Assembly: GCF_004795855.1 (NCBI RefSeq)
Contig: NZ_CP039252.1
Location: forward strand, 3,348,001 to 3,412,000
Length of the DNA: 64,000 nucleotides
DNA from: Hydrogenophaga sp. PAMC20947
GTDB taxonomy: Bacteria; Pseudomonadota; Gammaproteobacteria; Burkholderiales; Burkholderiaceae_C
Direction of reading: 5' to 3'
Position numbers and translations under genes: made by a program
Shown: in pieces, positions 47,563-58,496 of the stretch
Layout: each line of letters opens with the position of its first letter
How positions within the stretch are numbered: the stretch's first letter is position 1
Notes under the pieces: generated by a model
What the model saw: only the letters and a program-made list of their open reading frames with translations
Database searches by the model: none
Told to the model about the DNA's origin: nothing

Positions 47563-47589
47563 TGGCTCCTCAAGCAGCTGCTGATTCAT

Positions 47590-47905
47590 TCTTGATGCGC
47601 CGCAAAGAGGTTCTTGTTAACGACTGTCGTCGCAAGTACCGATGGCAATGTCAACTGACGGGCCAGCAGACTTGTTCTCTGCAAGTCCGCAACGGGTCTG
47701 AAAACGACCCTTCGGCCTGGAGCCTTGACAGACACCGGCCATCCGATCCGACCGGGGTTGAGCGGCCGGTCTCTGAGACTGCGAGATCAACCTGTCGACT
47801 CTGACCGACCGGTCACAGAGTTGAGTCGGGCGGGAACATGGTGAACCTTTGGGTAAACAGTTAGCTAGTAAAGTGCTGGCTCAATCTCTTTGAGGGGCCC
47901 TTTTC
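47590..47905. other. Non-coding stretch
   Basis: No plausible gene. The sequence shows short inverted motifs such as GACCGGTC-like segments near 47750-47815, typical of degenerate intergenic repeats in this order. The GFA gene promoter is presumably in its last 60 bases (an AT-rich patch at 47850-47880). Confidence 0.45.
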
Positions 47906-48316
47906 ATGGAAACCAAAACCCTGGCTGGTAGCTGCCTGTGCGGCAGCGTCCGCTACACCGTGCGAGGCGAGCCGCAGCGCGCCTTTCACTGCCACTGTTC
48001 GCGGTGCCGCAAAGCGACTGGGACAGGCCATGCATCGAACCTGTTCGTTGCCGGCACGCTCACCTGGGACGCCGGCGAGGCGCTGGTGCGCCAGTTCAAG
48101 GTGCCCGAGGCCCAGCGGTTCACGAATACGTTCTGCAGCGAATGTGGTGGACGAGTACCGCGGTCGGCCGCAGGGTCGGGCATGGTCATGATCCCAATGG
48201 GGTCGCTGGACGACGACCCGGGAATCGAACCACAGGCGCGGATCTTCCAAAGCTCGCGAGCGGCCTGGTCGTGCAGCGACCAGGCGCTGCCCGGGTTCGA
48301 CGCGATGCCGGGCTGA
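47906..48316 (+). CDS. GFA-family (glutathione-dependent formaldehyde-activating-like) protein
   Basis: The 136-aa zinc protein has the three Cys motifs of the GFA fold: 'SCLCGSVRY', 'HCHCSRCRKATG' and 'FCSECGGRVP', ending with the family C-terminus 'SSRAAWSCSDQALPGFDAMPG'. Most members are not true formaldehyde-activating enzymes and have unknown substrate. The gene looks intact although it sits in a decaying region. Confidence 0.88.
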   Translation: METKTLAGSCLCGSVRYTVRGEPQRAFHCHCSRCRKATGTGHASNLFVAGTLTWDAGEALVRQFKVPEAQRFTNTFCSECGGRVPRSAAGSGMVMIPMGSLDDDPGIEPQARIFQSSRAAWSCSDQALPGFDAMPG

Positions 48317-48599
48317 AGGACGCGCCCTGGAGCCGATGCTGGAGTGCGTTCAGGGGGCGGAACATCTGAAAACGCTGAAGTCGCAACGTTTGCAGGCGCA
48401 GATTCGGCGCGGCCGAAACGGTGATCGGGATGACGTTGCCCCAGGAGTTGAGCCGTGCACGCAAGAAGGCCCCCTCAGACCGGCGGGTACTGGGTCAGTT
48501 TCTGGCAGGGAACAGCCCCTTAAAAACCATTCTTCACGGCGCGCTGCAGCATTGCCTGGCTTCCAGACAGTGGTGGCATGTGCCGACATTGAGCCTCAC

Positions 48600-48809
48600 T
48601 CAATCCTCGAGCACCACACCCAGGGCGCGCAACTTTTTCGCAAACGAATCCCTGCGCTTGTCAGCCCTTGCAGACGTATCAACGGCCGCCTGAACGGCCT
48701 TTGGGCCTTTATTCGCAACCGTACTGATCAACCCGAATTTGTGCGCCGCATCGGCCTTCGCCCGCTTGTAGGTGGCGAAGAGTTCGGGATGGGCAATGGA
48801 TGAATTCAT
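48600..48809 (-). CDS. Small hypothetical protein, Lys/Ala-rich
   Basis: The 69-aa product begins 'NSSIAHPELFATYKRAKADAA' and continues with a helical, positively charged pattern to 'KKLRALGVVLED'. It is soluble, without signal or Cys. No family was recognised and the ribosome site is weak, so confidence is modest. It lies 66 bases past the katG terminator on the same strand. Confidence 0.45.
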   Translation of the reverse strand: MNSSIAHPELFATYKRAKADAAHKFGLISTVANKGPKAVQAAVDTSARADKRRDSFAKKLRALGVVLED

Positions 48810-48875
48810 AAGTGGCTCATTGTATGAAACAGGGTTTTCAGAAAGGCGCCTGCGCAACAGAAGACGTCGAGAACG

Positions 48876-48906
48876 AAAAAGCGGTGAGGGCTTTTGCCCC
48901 CACCGC
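48876..48906 (-). terminator. Rho-independent terminator of katG
   Basis: GCGGTG (48881-48886) pairs with CACCGC (48901-48906), with the inner GGGC/GCCC extending the stem. On the minus strand it is followed by TTTTT (A-run 48876-48880). It lies 30 bases past the katG stop. Confidence 0.85.
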
Positions 48907-48936
48907 TGGGTTCATCTCAACGGGTACCCTGCCGAA

Positions 48937-51289
<2,353 letters not shown>

Positions 51290-51358
51290 GGTGACACTCC
51301 CGAGGTGGATCTTGTTGAAAGATGATCAATCTTAGATTCCATCTATGTCTGAGTAAAG

Positions 51359-51379
51359 TTGATAGATGCAATCTATCAA
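51359..51379. promoter_or_regulatory. OxyR-type palindrome upstream of katG
   Basis: TTGATAGAT (51359-51367), GCA, ATCTATCAA (51371-51379) is a perfect palindrome containing ATAG-N7-CTAT with the T and A at the positions of the OxyR half-site consensus ATAGnTnnnAnCTAT. A further ATAG-N7-CTAT follows at 51380-51394 but with 3 instead of 7 bases between, so the full tetrad is irregular. The site is about 210 bases upstream of katG. Confidence 0.55.
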
Positions 51380-51435
51380 ATAGGCCGAGACTATCGCGGT
51401 CAGGTTACCCGGATCACCGGGCAAAACAGGCGAAG

Positions 51436-52401
51436 TCAGATCAGCAAAGCCACCGCGCCCGAGAAGCTCAAAAAGGCCGCCGCCGTGGTCACCAGAATGA
51501 TGCGGGCGATGCGCCCGTTGTCGGCGCCCAGCCGCTCGGCCAACAAAGATACATTGCTCGCGCTGGGCAAGGCCGACACCAGCACCATGACGGTCAGCGC
51601 AAATGGCTGCAATGGCACGCCCATCTGGATGGCCGCTGTGCCCACCGCCAGCACCAGCAAGGGATGCAACACGAGCTTCATCAGCGAAACAGGCAGGAAG
51701 TCCGACAACGGCATGGGGTGGTTGGCCTGGATCTGGGAGCGCGCCAGCACGGCACCGATGGTGAACAAGGCCACGGGCGATGCGGCATCGGCCAGCAGCC
51801 ACACCGTTTTCTCCACCGGCCCGGGCAGGTTGAACGACAGAGCCGACGCCACGCCGCCCAGCAGAATGGCCCAGGGCATCGGATTGCCCACCACACCGCG
51901 CAGTGCCTTGCGCCCGGCCACCATCATGGCGTGGCCCCCGCTCTCGCCGGGCTCGCCGTCCAGCTGCGACATCGCCACACACAGCGAGCTGGTGATCAGC
52001 ATGTCCACCACGATCAATACGATCACGGGTCCGGCCGCCTCAGGCCCCAACAAAGCGGCCAGCAACGGCACGCCCATGAACCCGGTGTTGGGAAAGGCCG
52101 CGACCAAAGCACCCAGTGAAGCATCGTTCCAGCGGATGCGGTCATTGAGGCTCCACACAACCGCAAACGCCACCATGATCAGCGCGCACACGAGGTACAC
52201 ACCAGCGACCGAGAAATCCAGCAGCTGCGCAATCGGCGTGGTGGAGCCAAAGCGGTACAGCATGCAGGGCAGCGCAAAAAACAGCACAAACCCGTTCAGC
52301 CCCGGAATCGCCGCCAGCGGCAACATGCCCCGCTTGGCGGCCAGATAGCCGGCGAGCACCAGGGCGAAAAACGGGAAAGTGATGAGCAAAACGTTGAGCA
52401 C
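51436..52401 (-). CDS. AEC-family (auxin efflux carrier-like) permease
   Basis: The 321-aa protein has ten hydrophobic helices in two inverted halves (about 1-145 and 165-321), beginning 'LNVLLITFPFFALVLAGYLAA', with the typical 'FPNTGFMGVPLL' and 'GNPMPWAILLGGVASAL' segments. AEC members export or import organic acids or amino acids; the substrate is unknown. The start is GTG at 52401, which gives the proper N-terminus; upstream sequence is not membrane-like. It is divergent from rep. Confidence 0.88.
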   Translation of the reverse strand: MLNVLLITFPFFALVLAGYLAAKRGMLPLAAIPGLNGFVLFFALPCMLYRFGSTTPIAQLLDFSVAGVYLVCALIMVAFAVVWSLNDRIRWNDASLGALVAAFPNTGFMGVPLLAALLGPEAAGPVIVLIVVDMLITSSLCVAMSQLDGEPGESGGHAMMVAGRKALRGVVGNPMPWAILLGGVASALSFNLPGPVEKTVWLLADAASPVALFTIGAVLARSQIQANHPMPLSDFLPVSLMKLVLHPLLVLAVGTAAIQMGVPLQPFALTVMVLVSALPSASNVSLLAERLGADNGRIARIILVTTAAAFLSFSGAVALLI

Positions 52402-52496
52402 GGTGGCGCATTGTCTCAGGTAGGCGCGATGCCCGTGACCCCACCGCCCGAAACCCCCGACCGGTATCATTGATCGTTTGCACACTGCCCCTTGCC

Positions 52497-54566
52497 ATGT
52501 CTGCCGGTCTGAATCTCGCCCAACAAGAAGCCGTGAACCATCTGGGCGGTCCGTGCCTGGTGCTCGCTGGCGCGGGGTCCGGCAAAACCCGGGTGATCAC
52601 CCACAAGATCGGCCGCCTGATCGGCGCCGGCCTGGCGGCCGACCGCATTGCCGCCATCACCTTCACCAACAAGGCCGCCGCTGAAATGCGCGAACGCGCC
52701 CAGCACCTGATCGGGCGCGATGCGCGAAAGGTGCTGATCTGCACCTTCCATGCGCTGGGTGTGCGGCTTTTGCGCGAAGACGGCGCGGTCCTGGGTATGA
52801 AGAAGAACTTCAGCATTCTTGACACCGACGACATCACCAGCCTGCTCAAAGACTGCGGCGGCACCACCGACACCAAGACCGCGCGCGGCTGGCAATGGAC
52901 CATCAGCGGCTGGAAAAGCGCAGGCCTGAACTCGGCCCAGTCGCTGCTGCAGGCCAAGGACGACGACGAGCGCGTGGCCGCCACCATCATGGCGCGCTAC
53001 GAAGAGCGCCTCACCGCCTTCCAGAGCGTGGACTTCGACGATCTGATCAGCCTGCCGCTCAAACTGCTGCGTGATCACCCCGAGGTGCGCGAGCGCTGGC
53101 AACAAAAAATGGGGCATGTGCTGGTCGACGAATACCAGGACACCAACGCCACACAATACGACCTGCTCAAGCTGCTGGTGGGGGAACGCGCGCGCCTCAC
53201 CGCCGTGGGCGATGACGACCAATCCATCTACGGCTGGCGTGGCGCCACGCTGGACAACCTGAGAAAGCTGCCGCTGGATTTTCCCGAGTTGAAGATCATC
53301 AAGCTGGAGCAAAACTACCGCTCCACCGGCGCCATCCTGCGTGCCGCCAACGCAGTGATCGGGCTCAACCCCAAGCTGTTTCCCAAGACGCTGTGGAGCG
53401 ATCTGGGCGAAGGCGAGCCGGTGCGCGTGGTGGATGCCGACAACGAAGACCACGAGGCCGAGCGCGCCGTGGCGCGCATCCTGAGTCTGCAAGCCGAGTC
53501 GCAATACAAAGAGTGGCGCCATTTCGCCATCCTCTACCGCGCCAACCACATGGCCCGCCCCTTCGAGCAGTCGTTGCGCCGCGCCCAGATTCCCTACAAA
53601 GTCTCGGGCGGCCAGAGCTTCTTTGACAAAGCTGAAATCCGCGACCTCTGCGCCTGGTTGCGCGTGCTGGTCAACAACAACGACGACCCGGCCTTCATGC
53701 GAGCGGCCACCACGCCCAAGCGCGGCATCGGCCACACCACCCTGCAACAGCTGGGCAACTTCGCCACCCAGTACAAGCTCAGCCTGTTTGAGGCGCTGTT
53801 CTCCCACTCCTTGCCCGCCGCCCTGCCCGCGCGTGCGGTGGCCACGCTGCACGAATTCGGCCGGGCGGTGAACGATCTTGAGTACCGCGCGCGCCACACG
53901 GTGGGCCATGAAGACGCCAAAAAATTCCTCGACGAATGGCTCAAAGACATCGCCTATGAGCAGCACCTCATCGACACCGAAGAGAACGAAAAAATTGCTG
54001 CGGCACGCTGGGCCAATGTGATCGACTTCAGCGACTGGATGGCCGGGCGTTGCGGCGGCCAAATCGAAGATGCGGCCGGCGTGAGCACCGAGCGCGAGCG
54101 CAAGAGCCTGTTGGAAGTGGTGCAAACCATCGCCCTGATTTCCACCCTTTCCGAGCGACAAAAAGACGAAGACGTGGTGACCCTGTCCACGCTGCATGCC
54201 TCCAAGGGCCTGGAATGGCCCCACGTGATCCTTGTGGGCGTCAACGAAGGGCTGCTGCCCTTCAAGCTCGAAGAGGCGTCCATGGACCTGCCCGCCGAAG
54301 CCGTGACCCAGCGGCTGGAAGAAGAACGCCGATTGATGTACGTGGGCATCACAAGGGCCCAGCGCACCCTGGCCGTGAGCTGGCTCAAGCGCCGCAAAAA
54401 AGGGCGCGAAAGCGTGCCCGGCATACCCAGCCGCTTCATCAAGGAAATGGCGCTCGACCAAAACACCATCAAGGAAGACCCCCGGGAAAAGCTGCGCGCC
54501 CTGCGCGCCGAATTTGCCCAACGGGCCAGCGACCAGGCCGCGGCCAAAGCCGCCGGTTCAACATGA
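52497..54566 (+). CDS. rep: ATP-dependent DNA helicase Rep
   Basis: Rep is a 3'-5' superfamily 1 helicase that clears protein and aids fork progression. The 689-aa protein has 'LNLAQQEAVNHLGGPCLVLAGAGSGKTRV' (Walker A GAGSGKT 25-31), 'FTNKAAAEMRERA', the DEYQDTN Walker B motif, 'GDDDQSIYGWRGA' and motif VI 'VGITRAQRTLAVSW'. The alignment is closer to Rep than to UvrD. ATG 52497 matches the family N-terminus; the next gene overlaps by ATGA. Confidence 0.95.
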   Translation: MSAGLNLAQQEAVNHLGGPCLVLAGAGSGKTRVITHKIGRLIGAGLAADRIAAITFTNKAAAEMRERAQHLIGRDARKVLICTFHALGVRLLREDGAVLGMKKNFSILDTDDITSLLKDCGGTTDTKTARGWQWTISGWKSAGLNSAQSLLQAKDDDERVAATIMARYEERLTAFQSVDFDDLISLPLKLLRDHPEVRERWQQKMGHVLVDEYQDTNATQYDLLKLLVGERARLTAVGDDDQSIYGWRGATLDNLRKLPLDFPELKIIKLEQNYRSTGAILRAANAVIGLNPKLFPKTLWSDLGEGEPVRVVDADNEDHEAERAVARILSLQAESQYKEWRHFAILYRANHMARPFEQSLRRAQIPYKVSGGQSFFDKAEIRDLCAWLRVLVNNNDDPAFMRAATTPKRGIGHTTLQQLGNFATQYKLSLFEALFSHSLPAALPARAVATLHEFGRAVNDLEYRARHTVGHEDAKKFLDEWLKDIAYEQHLIDTEENEKIAAARWANVIDFSDWMAGRCGGQIEDAAGVSTERERKSLLEVVQTIALISTLSERQKDEDVVTLSTLHASKGLEWPHVILVGVNEGLLPFKLEEASMDLPAEAVTQRLEEERRLMYVGITRAQRTLAVSWLKRRKKGRESVPGIPSRFIKEMALDQNTIKEDPREKLRALRAEFAQRASDQAAAKAAGST

Positions 54567-55108
54567 CCACTCAAACCCAGATCCCACTCAACCCCGTACG
54601 CACCCAAACGCCATGCCGCCGCCGATGGTCGCTCGCGCTCACGGCGCTCATGCTCGGTACCTTCGGCCCGGTGCACGCCACAGATCCCACCGCTGCGCCA
54701 GCCACCCCGTCCTCCCGCTGCGACGAAGTTGCGCCCATGAGCGTTGAGCAGCTGGTCGGGCTGTGGCAACTCACACTGTGGTCCGATCAAGGCTCACCCG
54801 GAGCACCGGTCTCTCAGGGTGCCGTGCTGTTCCAGCCCCACCCCGAGTACCCGGGCAGCGTGCGTGGCCGGCTCAAACGCACCGGCCCAGGCAACGACTT
54901 GCAAGCGCAGCTTTCTGGCGATGTCATCAATGGCGAGTTCAACCTCGACGAGTCGGACGACGGCGTGCGCATGAGTGCCACCTGGGCAGGCACGCCCGTC
55001 GATTGCGGCACACGGTTGCGAGGCGTGCGCGAATCGGCTGAGGCCATGAACGACACGGGTACTGTGCTGCAATTCGAGCTGCGCAAAGCCGCCGACCGAA
55101 TGAAGTAG
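54563..55108 (+). CDS. Hypothetical exported protein downstream of rep
   Basis: The 181-aa product has a signal peptide (about 20-41, 'RRWSLALTALMLGTFGPVHA') and a secreted beta-rich domain with two Cys residues that could pair. I do not recognise a family, but similar genes follow rep in related bacteria. The ATG overlaps the rep stop (ATGA), so expression is coupled. A bidirectional hairpin (55164-55192) lies downstream. Confidence 0.65.
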   Translation: MTTQTQIPLNPVRTQTPCRRRWSLALTALMLGTFGPVHATDPTAAPATPSSRCDEVAPMSVEQLVGLWQLTLWSDQGSPGAPVSQGAVLFQPHPEYPGSVRGRLKRTGPGNDLQAQLSGDVINGEFNLDESDDGVRMSATWAGTPVDCGTRLRGVRESAEAMNDTGTVLQFELRKAADRMK

Positions 55109-55163
55109 CCCGACGACCGACGCCAGTCGGCAAAGGAGCGACGGCGCAAGCCACGCAGAAAAC

Positions 55164-55192
55164 AAAAAAGCCAGTTCAAAAGAACTGGCTTT
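55164..55192 (-). terminator. Terminator after tRNA-Gly (also usable from plus strand)
   Basis: AAAGCCAGTTC (55167-55177) and GAACTGGCTTT (55182-55192) form an 11-base stem with an AAAA loop. On the minus strand a TTTTTT run follows (55164-55169). It ends the tRNA-Gly transcript and could also end the plus-strand gene at 55108. Confidence 0.85.
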
Positions 55193-55229
55193 ATTGCTGC
55201 AGCGCTACCCGAGGGTGGACGCTGAATCA

Positions 55230-55305
55230 TGGAGCGGGATAAGAGACTCGAACTCTCGACCTATACCTTGGCAAGGTATCGCTCTACCAACTGAGCTAAT
55301 CCCGC
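55230..55305 (-). tRNA. tRNA-Gly (anticodon GCC)
   Basis: The 76-base minus-strand sequence folds as a cloverleaf: acceptor GCGGGAT paired with ATCCCGC, D-arm GCTCAGTTGGTAGAGC, anticodon loop TTGCCAA (GCC) and T-arm with TTCGAGT, followed by an encoded CCA (TCCA end). The anticodon reads glycine codons GGC and GGU. Confidence 0.97.
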
Positions 55306-55317
55306 ATGATCCTTCAA

Positions 55318-55348
55318 GCAAAAGCCCATCAAGGAGATGGGCTTTTGC
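55318..55348 (-). terminator. Hairpin between tRNA-Phe and tRNA-Gly
   Basis: GCAAAAGCCCAT (55318-55329) and ATGGGCTTTTGC (55337-55348) form a perfect 12-base stem with a 7-base loop. On the minus strand the descending arm includes TTTT. It may end the tRNA-Phe transcript or act as a processing element between the tRNAs. Confidence 0.75.
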
Positions 55349-55356
55349 AGCATGTT

Positions 55357-55432
55357 TGGTGGCCTGGGACGGAATCGAACCATCGACACGCGGATTTTCA
55401 ATCCGCTGCTCTACCAACTGAGCTACCGGGCC
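55357..55432 (-). tRNA. tRNA-Phe (anticodon GAA)
   Basis: The 76-base minus-strand cloverleaf has D-arm GCTCAGTTGGTAGAGC, anticodon loop TTGAAAA (GAA) and T-loop TTCGATT, and ends with encoded ACCA. The acceptor stem is GGCCCGG against CCAGGCC, which leaves one C5-A68 mismatch in an otherwise perfect stem (see findings). The gene lies between ntrX and tRNA-Gly. Confidence 0.95.
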
Positions 55433-55476
55433 AACAGAAGCGAGATTGTAGCAGCTTTTTTGAGCGCATCTTGCGC

Positions 55477-56178
55477 TTAGAGAGCGTTCCGCTTGCTGCG
55501 GGCCAAATCCACCCCCAGCTGCTTGAGTTTGCGGTACAGGTGGGTGCGCTCCAGGCCCGTTTTTTCAGCCACACGGGTCATGGAACCCGACTCGCGCGCC
55601 AAGTGGTATTCAAAGTAGGATTTCTCGAACTCATCCCGGGCTTCGCGCAGCGGACCTTCCAGGTTGAACGACTGCATCGACTGTGGGCCGATGTCCATGA
55701 CCACCTCGGGCAATGTGCCACCCGTCATGGCCACCTCCACCGTCAGATCAGGTGATGGTGGCGCAAAGGGCGCCAGCCCACTTTTCACCGGCAGCGCAGC
55801 GCCCACCTTGGCCACGGGCTTGTTCAACCCCAGGTCCACGGCTTTGAGCAGCTTTTGTAGCGTGATGGGTTTTTCGAGGAAAGCCGTGGCGCCGATGCGC
55901 GTAGCTTCCACGGCGGTGTCGATGGTGGCGTGACCGCTCATCATGATCACCGGCATGCTCAACTGTCCGCTGCTCGCCCACTCCTTGAGCAGCGTCACAC
56001 CGTCGGTGTCGGGCATCCAGATATCGAGCAGCACCAGATCGGGCCGCATCTGCGCGCGCAGGGCGCGTGCCTGAGCGGCGTTTTCGGCGAGTTCGACCGT
56101 GTGGCCCTCGTCATTCAGGATCTCTGAGAGCAGGTCCCGGATACCCAGTTCATCGTCTACGACCAGAATAGTTGCCAT
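55477..56178 (-). CDS. ntrX: NtrX-like response regulator without AAA+ domain
   Basis: The 233-aa protein has an intact receiver (acidic pocket 'VVDDE', phosphoacceptor Asp52 in 'LLDIWMP', Lys103 in 'LEKP') and a Fis-type helix-turn-helix at about 176-223 ('SGSMTRVAEKTGLERTHLYRKLKQLG'). The central sigma54-activating ATPase domain of classical NtrX is absent; residues 120-175 are a linker. It is the partner of the NtrY kinase, 31 bases upstream. Without the ATPase it cannot remodel sigma54 and likely acts as an ordinary activator or repressor. Confidence 0.85.
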   Translation of the reverse strand: MATILVVDDELGIRDLLSEILNDEGHTVELAENAAQARALRAQMRPDLVLLDIWMPDTDGVTLLKEWASSGQLSMPVIMMSGHATIDTAVEATRIGATAFLEKPITLQKLLKAVDLGLNKPVAKVGAALPVKSGLAPFAPPSPDLTVEVAMTGGTLPEVVMDIGPQSMQSFNLEGPLREARDEFEKSYFEYHLARESGSMTRVAEKTGLERTHLYRKLKQLGVDLARSKRNAL

Positions 56179-56209
56179 GGTGTGCGTTGCTTCCCTCTAA
56201 TTTGTGTTG

Positions 56210-58459
56210 TCAAATCGCAACTGCGAATGATAACGACACTTGAGCCCCTGTGATCTTTCCATCGATCAAACGGTTTCCGATGTCCACCCGACCACCGTGT
56301 TCGTCCATGATTTTCTTCACCACGGCCAGTCCCAGGCCGGTGCCTTTGGACTTGGTGGTGACATAGGGCTCAAAGGCGCGCTTGAGAATGTGATCGGCGA
56401 AACCAGGCCCTTGGTCCACGATGGAAAGCCGCACCCAATGCCCGGTGCTGGATCGGCTGGTTTGCAGCAACACTGGCACCCCGGTCTGTCCCGACATGGC
56501 ATCTTGTGCGTTTTGCACCAGGTTGTGAAGGATCTGGCGCACCTGCTGGGCATCGGCCAGCACAGGCGGGCAATCGGGGTCCAGCTCGGTGACCACCGGG
56601 ATTTCGGCGTGGTCGTACAAAACCAGAATGTCACGGACCAGCGCATTGAGATCGAGCGGAAGCAATTGCGCAGCGGGCAAGCGAGCGTAGTCTCGAAACT
56701 CGTTGACCAGGCGTTTCATGGCGTCGACCTGCTCGACGATGGTGCGCACCGACTTGTCCAGCAACGCCTGTTCGGCCGGCTGCACTTTGCCCTGAAGTTT
56801 CATGGCCAGTCGCTCGGCCGAGAGCTGGATGGGGGTGAGCGGGTTCTTGATTTCGTGGGCCAGGCGGCGGGCCACTTCACCCCAGGCTTGGGCACGCTGG
56901 GCCGACACCATGTCCGACACGTCGTCAAACACCAGCAGGCGCTCGTTGCTGGGCATCAACGCGCCCCGGGCGATCAGCGTGATGGCATTGTCAATCTGCG
57001 GGCCGTCCCGCCGATCCAGCTCAAACGATTGTTGCCAGTGTCCGCCGCCATGCGGCGCATCGCCCGCCAGAAAAATGTCGAACTGCTGCTGTACTTCGCG
57101 TCCAAAAGACTCCAGTCCAGGCACGCTTGCCAGGATCTGCCCTTGGTGCAGTCCCAGAGGCGTGCGCAGGATGCGTGCGGCCCCCGGGTTGACGCTGAGC
57201 AAGCGCCCGTCCTGGTCCAGCACGGCCACACCCGCAGTGAGGTTGTCCAGTATGGTCTGCAGGTTCTCCCGGGCGGCATCCACCTGCGCCATGCTGCGCT
57301 GCACCGCCGAACGCGCGTCGGAGAGATCCTGGGTCATGTGGGCAAAGGTGCGGGTAAGGCCGGCGAGCTCATCCCGCGAAGCCAGTTCGACTTTGGGCGC
57401 CAGGTTGCCCTCGGCAACTTCCCGCATGCCCTCCGCCAGCACGAGGAGTGGACGAACCAGCTGGTTGCCGAGCAACACCGCGAGCAGCACTGCGCCGAAA
57501 ACAGCCAGGAACAGCGCCAGCGTGAGCGTGCCGATGTACATGCTGCGCAGGCCGTCCCGGCCCAGTGCGCGCTCCTGATACTCCCGGTTGGCCACCTGCA
57601 CAGCCAGTGCATCGGCCACCAACGCCTGCGGCAACAGCGCTGTGGCCTGCAAATAGCGCGTTTCAGTGCCGATGTTGAAGCCCGGGGCACTGACCAGCGC
57701 CAGCACCTTGATGCGTGGCCGCGGGGGGGCAGCCGCGTCCCCGGTCAAAACCTCACCACTTTCCTCCAGCCCCTCGATCTGCGCGAGCACACGGTTGGTT
57801 CGCACGCTGCGCAGAACCATGCTGCTGGGGCGCTCCGGTGAAAATTCAAAGCGCGAGGTCCCTGCGGTGGCCAATGCCTGGCCTGTGCCACTCCACAAGA
57901 CCAGATCGCTCACGGCCAGCTGTTCGCGCAGCCGCTCCAGCGTGAGCATGGCCGTGGTATTGGGCTCGCGCGCAAGGTCCTCTGCGGCCTGGCGCGTCTT
58001 GTTGCTGAGATCGTTGCTCAGGGTATCGAGCGTGGTGCGACCGAGATTCAGACCGGCGACCAGCGCGGACTCCACCCGCACGTCAAACCAGCTCTCAATG
58101 GAGCGGGAAACAAACTGGTACGACACGGTGTAGATCAGCAGCCCTGGAACCACCCCCACCAGCCCGATGATGGCCGCGAGCTTGAGCAACAGGCGGCTGC
58201 CAAACTTGCCCCGCCGAAAGCGCAACCAGAGCCGCACCGCCAGCCACAGGATGGCCAGCCCAAGCAAGGCCGCCACCGCCACATTGAGCGACACCAACCA
58301 GACAAAATTCTGCTCATACAGAGCGCGGTTGCGCGTGGCCAGTGTCAGCAAGAACAGCAACACCAGGCCAAGACCGGTCATGGACACCAAAGCCACCAGC
58401 AACGCCCAGCGGGTGTTGAGGCGGTCCTTGCGGGGCGCTTGCAGATTGACCGGGCTCAT
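56210..58459 (-). CDS. ntrY: NtrY-like sensor histidine kinase
   Basis: The 749-aa membrane kinase has membrane spans at about 16-40, 51-78 and 92-115, a periplasmic region, a fourth span (309-332), HAMP (about 333-385), a PAS domain (about 395-510), the dimerisation domain with phospho-accepting His535 in 'RRLAHEIKNPLTP' and an HATPase ending with 'GTGLGLAVVKKIMDEHGG'. NtrY kinases respond to nitrogen or redox status in other proteobacteria. The cognate ntrX gene follows after 31 bases, and DUF4390 and rsmB precede it. Confidence 0.95.
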   Translation of the reverse strand: MSPVNLQAPRKDRLNTRWALLVALVSMTGLGLVLLFLLTLATRNRALYEQNFVWLVSLNVAVAALLGLAILWLAVRLWLRFRRGKFGSRLLLKLAAIIGLVGVVPGLLIYTVSYQFVSRSIESWFDVRVESALVAGLNLGRTTLDTLSNDLSNKTRQAAEDLAREPNTTAMLTLERLREQLAVSDLVLWSGTGQALATAGTSRFEFSPERPSSMVLRSVRTNRVLAQIEGLEESGEVLTGDAAAPPRPRIKVLALVSAPGFNIGTETRYLQATALLPQALVADALAVQVANREYQERALGRDGLRSMYIGTLTLALFLAVFGAVLLAVLLGNQLVRPLLVLAEGMREVAEGNLAPKVELASRDELAGLTRTFAHMTQDLSDARSAVQRSMAQVDAARENLQTILDNLTAGVAVLDQDGRLLSVNPGAARILRTPLGLHQGQILASVPGLESFGREVQQQFDIFLAGDAPHGGGHWQQSFELDRRDGPQIDNAITLIARGALMPSNERLLVFDDVSDMVSAQRAQAWGEVARRLAHEIKNPLTPIQLSAERLAMKLQGKVQPAEQALLDKSVRTIVEQVDAMKRLVNEFRDYARLPAAQLLPLDLNALVRDILVLYDHAEIPVVTELDPDCPPVLADAQQVRQILHNLVQNAQDAMSGQTGVPVLLQTSRSSTGHWVRLSIVDQGPGFADHILKRAFEPYVTTKSKGTGLGLAVVKKIMDEHGGRVDIGNRLIDGKITGAQVSLSFAVAI

Positions 58460-58496
58460 GACGGGGTGCTTTCAGCAAACGGCCACAGGCGGCCGT

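Noticed and set aside
48421..48693. Plus-strand frame of 90 codons after the GFA gene
   Set aside because: No ribosome site, odd composition (RKKAPSDRR... then unrelated) and no recognisable domain; treated as non-coding.
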